Both the position numbers and the translations under genes were made by a program. Under the pieces are notes generated by a model that searched no databases, had not been told where the DNA came from, and worked only from the letters and a program-made list of their open reading frames with translations. Below are positions 34,177-36,914 of a stretch of 36,914 nucleotides of DNA, piece by piece (positions within the stretch are counted from its first letter, which is position 1; every line of letters starts with the position of its first letter). Source of the stretch: Sphaerotilus sp. (GTDB taxonomy: Bacteria > Pseudomonadota > Gammaproteobacteria > Burkholderiales > Burkholderiaceae_C); NCBI RefSeq assembly GCF_013299175.1, contig NZ_JAAFKF010000033.1, forward strand, positions 1 to 36,914, given 5' to 3'.

Positions 34177-36342
34177 ATGACCAAGAAAGAAAACATCACG
34201 CTGCAGCGCATCACCTACCTGCGCGGCCCCAATGTCTGGACCTACCGTCCGGTGCTGGAGGTCTGGCTGGATCTGGGTGAGCTGGAGGATTGGCCCTCGC
34301 ACCAACTGCCCGGTTTCAACGACCGGCTCACGGCGATGCTGCCGGCACTGATCGAACACCACTGCGGGGTCGGCGAGCGCGGCGGCTTCCTGCAGCGGCT
34401 CGAAGAAGGCACCTGGATGGGCCATGTGCTCGAACACGTCGTCATCGAGCTGCTCAACCTGGCCGGCATGCCCACCGGCTTCGGCCAGACGCGCAGCACC
34501 TCGCAGCACGGCGTCTACCGCATGGTGTTCCGCGCCCGCGACGAGCAGGTGGCGCGCACGGCCCTGGCGGAAGGCCACACGCTGCTGATGTCGGCCATCA
34601 ACAGCGAGTCCTTCGACGTGGCGGCCGCGGTCGAGCGGGTGCGCGAGAAGATCGACGACTGTTACCTCGGCCCGAGCACCGCCAGCATCGTCGGCGCCGC
34701 CACCGACCGCCGCATCCCGCACATCCGCCTGAACGACGGTAACCTCGTCCAGATCGGCTACGGTTCGGCCCAGCGCCGCATCTGGACCGCCGAGACCGAC
34801 CTCACCAGCGCGATCGCCGAAGGCATCGCGGGCGACAAGGATCTGACCAAGACGCTGCTGAAAGCCTGTGGTGTGCCGGTGCCGGAAGGTGCGGTGGCGG
34901 GTGACGCCGAAGCGGCCTGGGACGAAGCGCAGGACATCGGGCTGCCGGTCGTGGTCAAGCCGACCGACGCCAACCACGGCCGCGGCGTCAGCCTGGACCT
35001 GAACACCCGCGAGGAGGTCATGGCGGCCTGGGCCGTGGCCGACGCCGAGGGCAGCGAGGTCATCGTCGAACGCTACATCCGTGGCGACGAACACCGGCTG
35101 CTGGTCGTCGGCGGGCAGGTGGTCGCGGCGGCACGGGGCGAGAGCCTGTGGATCACCGGTGATGGTGTGTCGAGCGTCACCCAGTTGATCGACCGCCAGC
35201 TCAACACCGATCCCCGCCGCGGCGACGCCGAAGAATTCCCGCTCGAAACCATCCGCCTGGAGCGTGACCCGGTGACGCGGTTGTTGCTGGAGCGGCAGGG
35301 GCTGGTCGGGCCGGACGCGGTGCCGGCCGCCGGGCGCGCGGTGCTGATCCAGCGCAATGGCAACGTCGCGATCGACTGCACTGATGTTGTCCACCCCGAT
35401 GTGGCCAGCCTGGTCGGGCTGGCGGCGCGCGTGGTGGGGCTGGACATTGCCGGCGTCGATCTGGTGACGACCGACATCCGCCGCCCGCTGCATGAAACCG
35501 GCGGCGCGATCGTCGAGGTCAACGCCGGCCCCGGCCTGCTGATGCACCTCAAGCCCGCCGAAGGCATGCCGCGTCCGGTCGGACGCGACATCGTCAACCA
35601 CCTCTTCGACGACGACGACAGCGGCCGCATCCCCGTGGTCGGTGTGGCTGGCTCCCACGACACCGCCGACATCGCGCAGCTCGTGGCATGGCTGGTCCAC
35701 CTGAGCGGCAAGCACGTCGGGCTGGCCTGCCGCGACGGGCTGTTCCTGGCGGGGCGCCGGGTCGGCCGCGGCGACTGCGCCAACTGGGCGAGCGGCCACC
35801 GGCTGCTGATGAACCGCGAAGTGCAGACGGTGGTGATCGAGAACGGCGCGGCCACCATCCTCGACGATGGCCTGTCTTACGACCGCTGCCACGTCGGTGT
35901 CGTCACCGATCTGGGCGGCGCCGAGACGCTGGCGCGCCACGACCTCCGGGATGTCGAGCAGATGCCGCGCGTGCTGCGCACCCAGGTGGACACCGTGCTG
36001 CCCGAGGGCGCGGCCGTGCTGAACGCCGACGACGAGCGCATCGCCGACATGGCCCGCTTGTCCGATGGCGAGGTGCTGTTCTACAGCCAGCTCGCCGGGG
36101 ACAACGAGACCGTGGCCGCCCACCGCGGGCAGGGCGGACGGGCCGTGCTGCTGCGGTCGTCGCGCGTGGTGCTGGCCACCGGCGGGGCCGAGGTGGTCTG
36201 CGTCGATCTGCAGCGCCGCCGCATTGCGCTGGCGCCGTCGGTGGTGCTGGCGGCGGTCGCTGCGGCCTGGGCGCTGGGCATTGCGCCGGAGCTGATGGCC
36301 GCCGGACTCGAAACCTTCGCATCGAGCCCGACGCGCTCGTGA
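34177..36342 (+). CDS. Cyanophycin synthetase paralogue with degenerate Mur-ligase domain (CphA2/CphA'-like)
   Basis: A 721-residue protein. The N-terminal domain (1-165) and ATP-grasp domain (about 215-460, with KPTDANHGRGV at 261-271 and metal ligands Glu447 and Asn449 in IVEVNAGPG) look intact. In the Mur-ligase-like domain the expected P-loop GTNGKTT is replaced by GVAGSHDTAD (489-498), ETARGG has become ENGAAT, and the NVTADH motif is lost. The protein is also some 150 residues shorter than active CphA. It should be unable to add arginine by itself; cyanobacterial CphA2, which polymerises the dipeptide, lost the same domain. ATG 34177 is preferred because the family starts there. The next cphA follows after 30 bp. 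Confidence 0.9.
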   Translation: MTKKENITLQRITYLRGPNVWTYRPVLEVWLDLGELEDWPSHQLPGFNDRLTAMLPALIEHHCGVGERGGFLQRLEEGTWMGHVLEHVVIELLNLAGMPTGFGQTRSTSQHGVYRMVFRARDEQVARTALAEGHTLLMSAINSESFDVAAAVERVREKIDDCYLGPSTASIVGAATDRRIPHIRLNDGNLVQIGYGSAQRRIWTAETDLTSAIAEGIAGDKDLTKTLLKACGVPVPEGAVAGDAEAAWDEAQDIGLPVVVKPTDANHGRGVSLDLNTREEVMAAWAVADAEGSEVIVERYIRGDEHRLLVVGGQVVAAARGESLWITGDGVSSVTQLIDRQLNTDPRRGDAEEFPLETIRLERDPVTRLLLERQGLVGPDAVPAAGRAVLIQRNGNVAIDCTDVVHPDVASLVGLAARVVGLDIAGVDLVTTDIRRPLHETGGAIVEVNAGPGLLMHLKPAEGMPRPVGRDIVNHLFDDDDSGRIPVVGVAGSHDTADIAQLVAWLVHLSGKHVGLACRDGLFLAGRRVGRGDCANWASGHRLLMNREVQTVVIENGAATILDDGLSYDRCHVGVVTDLGGAETLARHDLRDVEQMPRVLRTQVDTVLPEGAAVLNADDERIADMARLSDGEVLFYSQLAGDNETVAAHRGQGGRAVLLRSSRVVLATGGAEVVCVDLQRRRIALAPSVVLAAVAAAWALGIAPELMAAGLETFASSPTRS

Positions 36343-36372
36343 TCCTTTCTTCTGACCGGACGTGACCCACTG

Positions 36373-36914
36373 ATGGACGTTTCACGCATTCGGGCCTTGC
36401 GCGGCCCCAACCTCTGGAGCCGCCACACGGCGGTCGAGGCCATCGTTTCGTGTGCTGAAGACGAGCGCGCGATTGCCCAACTGCCCGGCTTCGAGTCCCG
36501 TCTGCGTGCCCGGTTCCCCGGCATCGGTGCGGTGCCGGCGGGTGCGCAGCGCGGCGACATCGCGCTGGCGCATGTGCTGGAAACCGCCACGCTGGCGCTG
36601 CAGGCGCAGGCTGGCTGTCCGGTCACGTTCAGCCGCACCTCGGCCACGGTCGAACCGGGCATCTACCAGGTGGTCGTCGAGTACAGCGAGGAGGACGTGG
36701 GCCGTCTGGCGCTCGAACTCGCCGAGCAGCTCATCCAGGCCACGCTCGCCGACACCGCCTTCGACGTGACCGCGGCCATCGCCCGGCTGCGCGAGATCGA
36801 CGAGGACGTGCGCCTCGGCCCGAGCACCGGCGCGATCGTGTCGGCGGCGGTGGCCCGCGGCATTCCGTACCGGCGTCTGACGCAGGGCAGTCTGGTGCAG
36901 TTCGGCTGGGGTTC
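36373..36914 (+). CDS. cphA: Cyanophycin synthetase, N-terminal part (cut by the window end)
   Basis: The first 180 codons of a second synthetase, open to the last base. It begins MDVSRIRALRGPNLWSRHTA, aligned with the start of the upstream paralogue, and includes the conserved LGPSTGAIVSAAVARGIPYRRL that closes the N-terminal domain. The catalytic ATP-grasp and Mur-ligase domains lie beyond the window, so whether this copy is the active one cannot be seen. It lies 30 bp after its paralogue on the same strand, so both are probably one transcript; tandem cphA pairs are typical of betaproteobacteria. Confidence 0.9.
   Translation, partial: MDVSRIRALRGPNLWSRHTAVEAIVSCAEDERAIAQLPGFESRLRARFPGIGAVPAGAQRGDIALAHVLETATLALQAQAGCPVTFSRTSATVEPGIYQVVVEYSEEDVGRLALELAEQLIQATLADTAFDVTAAIARLREIDEDVRLGPSTGAIVSAAVARGIPYRRLTQGSLVQFGWG

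Overview
The window is a GC-rich chromosomal segment. Its mix of genes (phasin with PHB-type operators, cyanophycin synthetases with their DUF1854/ABC partners, a Bug/TctC binding protein, a PEP-CTERM exported metalloprotease) suggests a betaproteobacterium of the order Burkholderiales, perhaps a Sphaerotilus/Leptothrix/Ideonella-like lineage. The lineage is an inference; there is no rRNA marker. I see no tRNA, rRNA, CRISPR array or insertion sequence.

Layout. 133-2160: patatin-like lipase and a tartrate/isopropylmalate-type dehydrogenase. 2228-10490: a first type I restriction-modification locus in the unusual order hsdR-hsdS-[insert]-hsdM. The 2.6 kb insert holds an AT-richer, oppositely oriented pair (an unrecognised 225-residue protein plus an XRE/ImmA-IrrE metallopeptidase), then a MNT nucleotidyltransferase and a chimeric antitoxin-like protein. 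10503-12936: a divergent AraC regulator/cytochrome P450 pair. 12942-22490 (minus strand): a second type I locus in one tight operon, hsdM-hsdS-darT-darG-hsdR-M48 peptidase, with a complete DarT/DarG DNA ADP-ribosylation toxin-antitoxin module between the specificity and restriction genes. 22589-23329: a phasin gene with a clear promoter, two PhaR-like operators and an intrinsic terminator. 23331-25214: a NERD-nuclease/UvrD-type helicase. 25333-29000: a CBS-domain protein followed by a coupled HMG-CoA lyase / CoA-transferase / Bug binding protein operon, with what may be a truncated gene behind it. 29116-30652: a small secreted protein and a PEP-CTERM metalloprotease. 30897-34009: a small cysteine-motif protein, a DUF1854 protein and a large ABC exporter, divergent from 34177-36914: two consecutive cyanophycin synthetase genes, the second cut by the window end.

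How the genes fit together. From about 2.2 to 25.2 kb the window reads as a defence island interrupted by two housekeeping or metabolic pairs. In both type I loci, toxin/antitoxin-like or regulatory genes lie inside the hsd cluster: DarTG in the second, and XRE-ImmA plus partner and MNT plus hybrid antitoxin in the first. The second is an assembly of known parts; the insert of the first is the best candidate for something undescribed. The 34-36.9 kb end is a cyanophycin storage locus whose first synthetase has visibly lost the Mur-ligase catalytic motifs.
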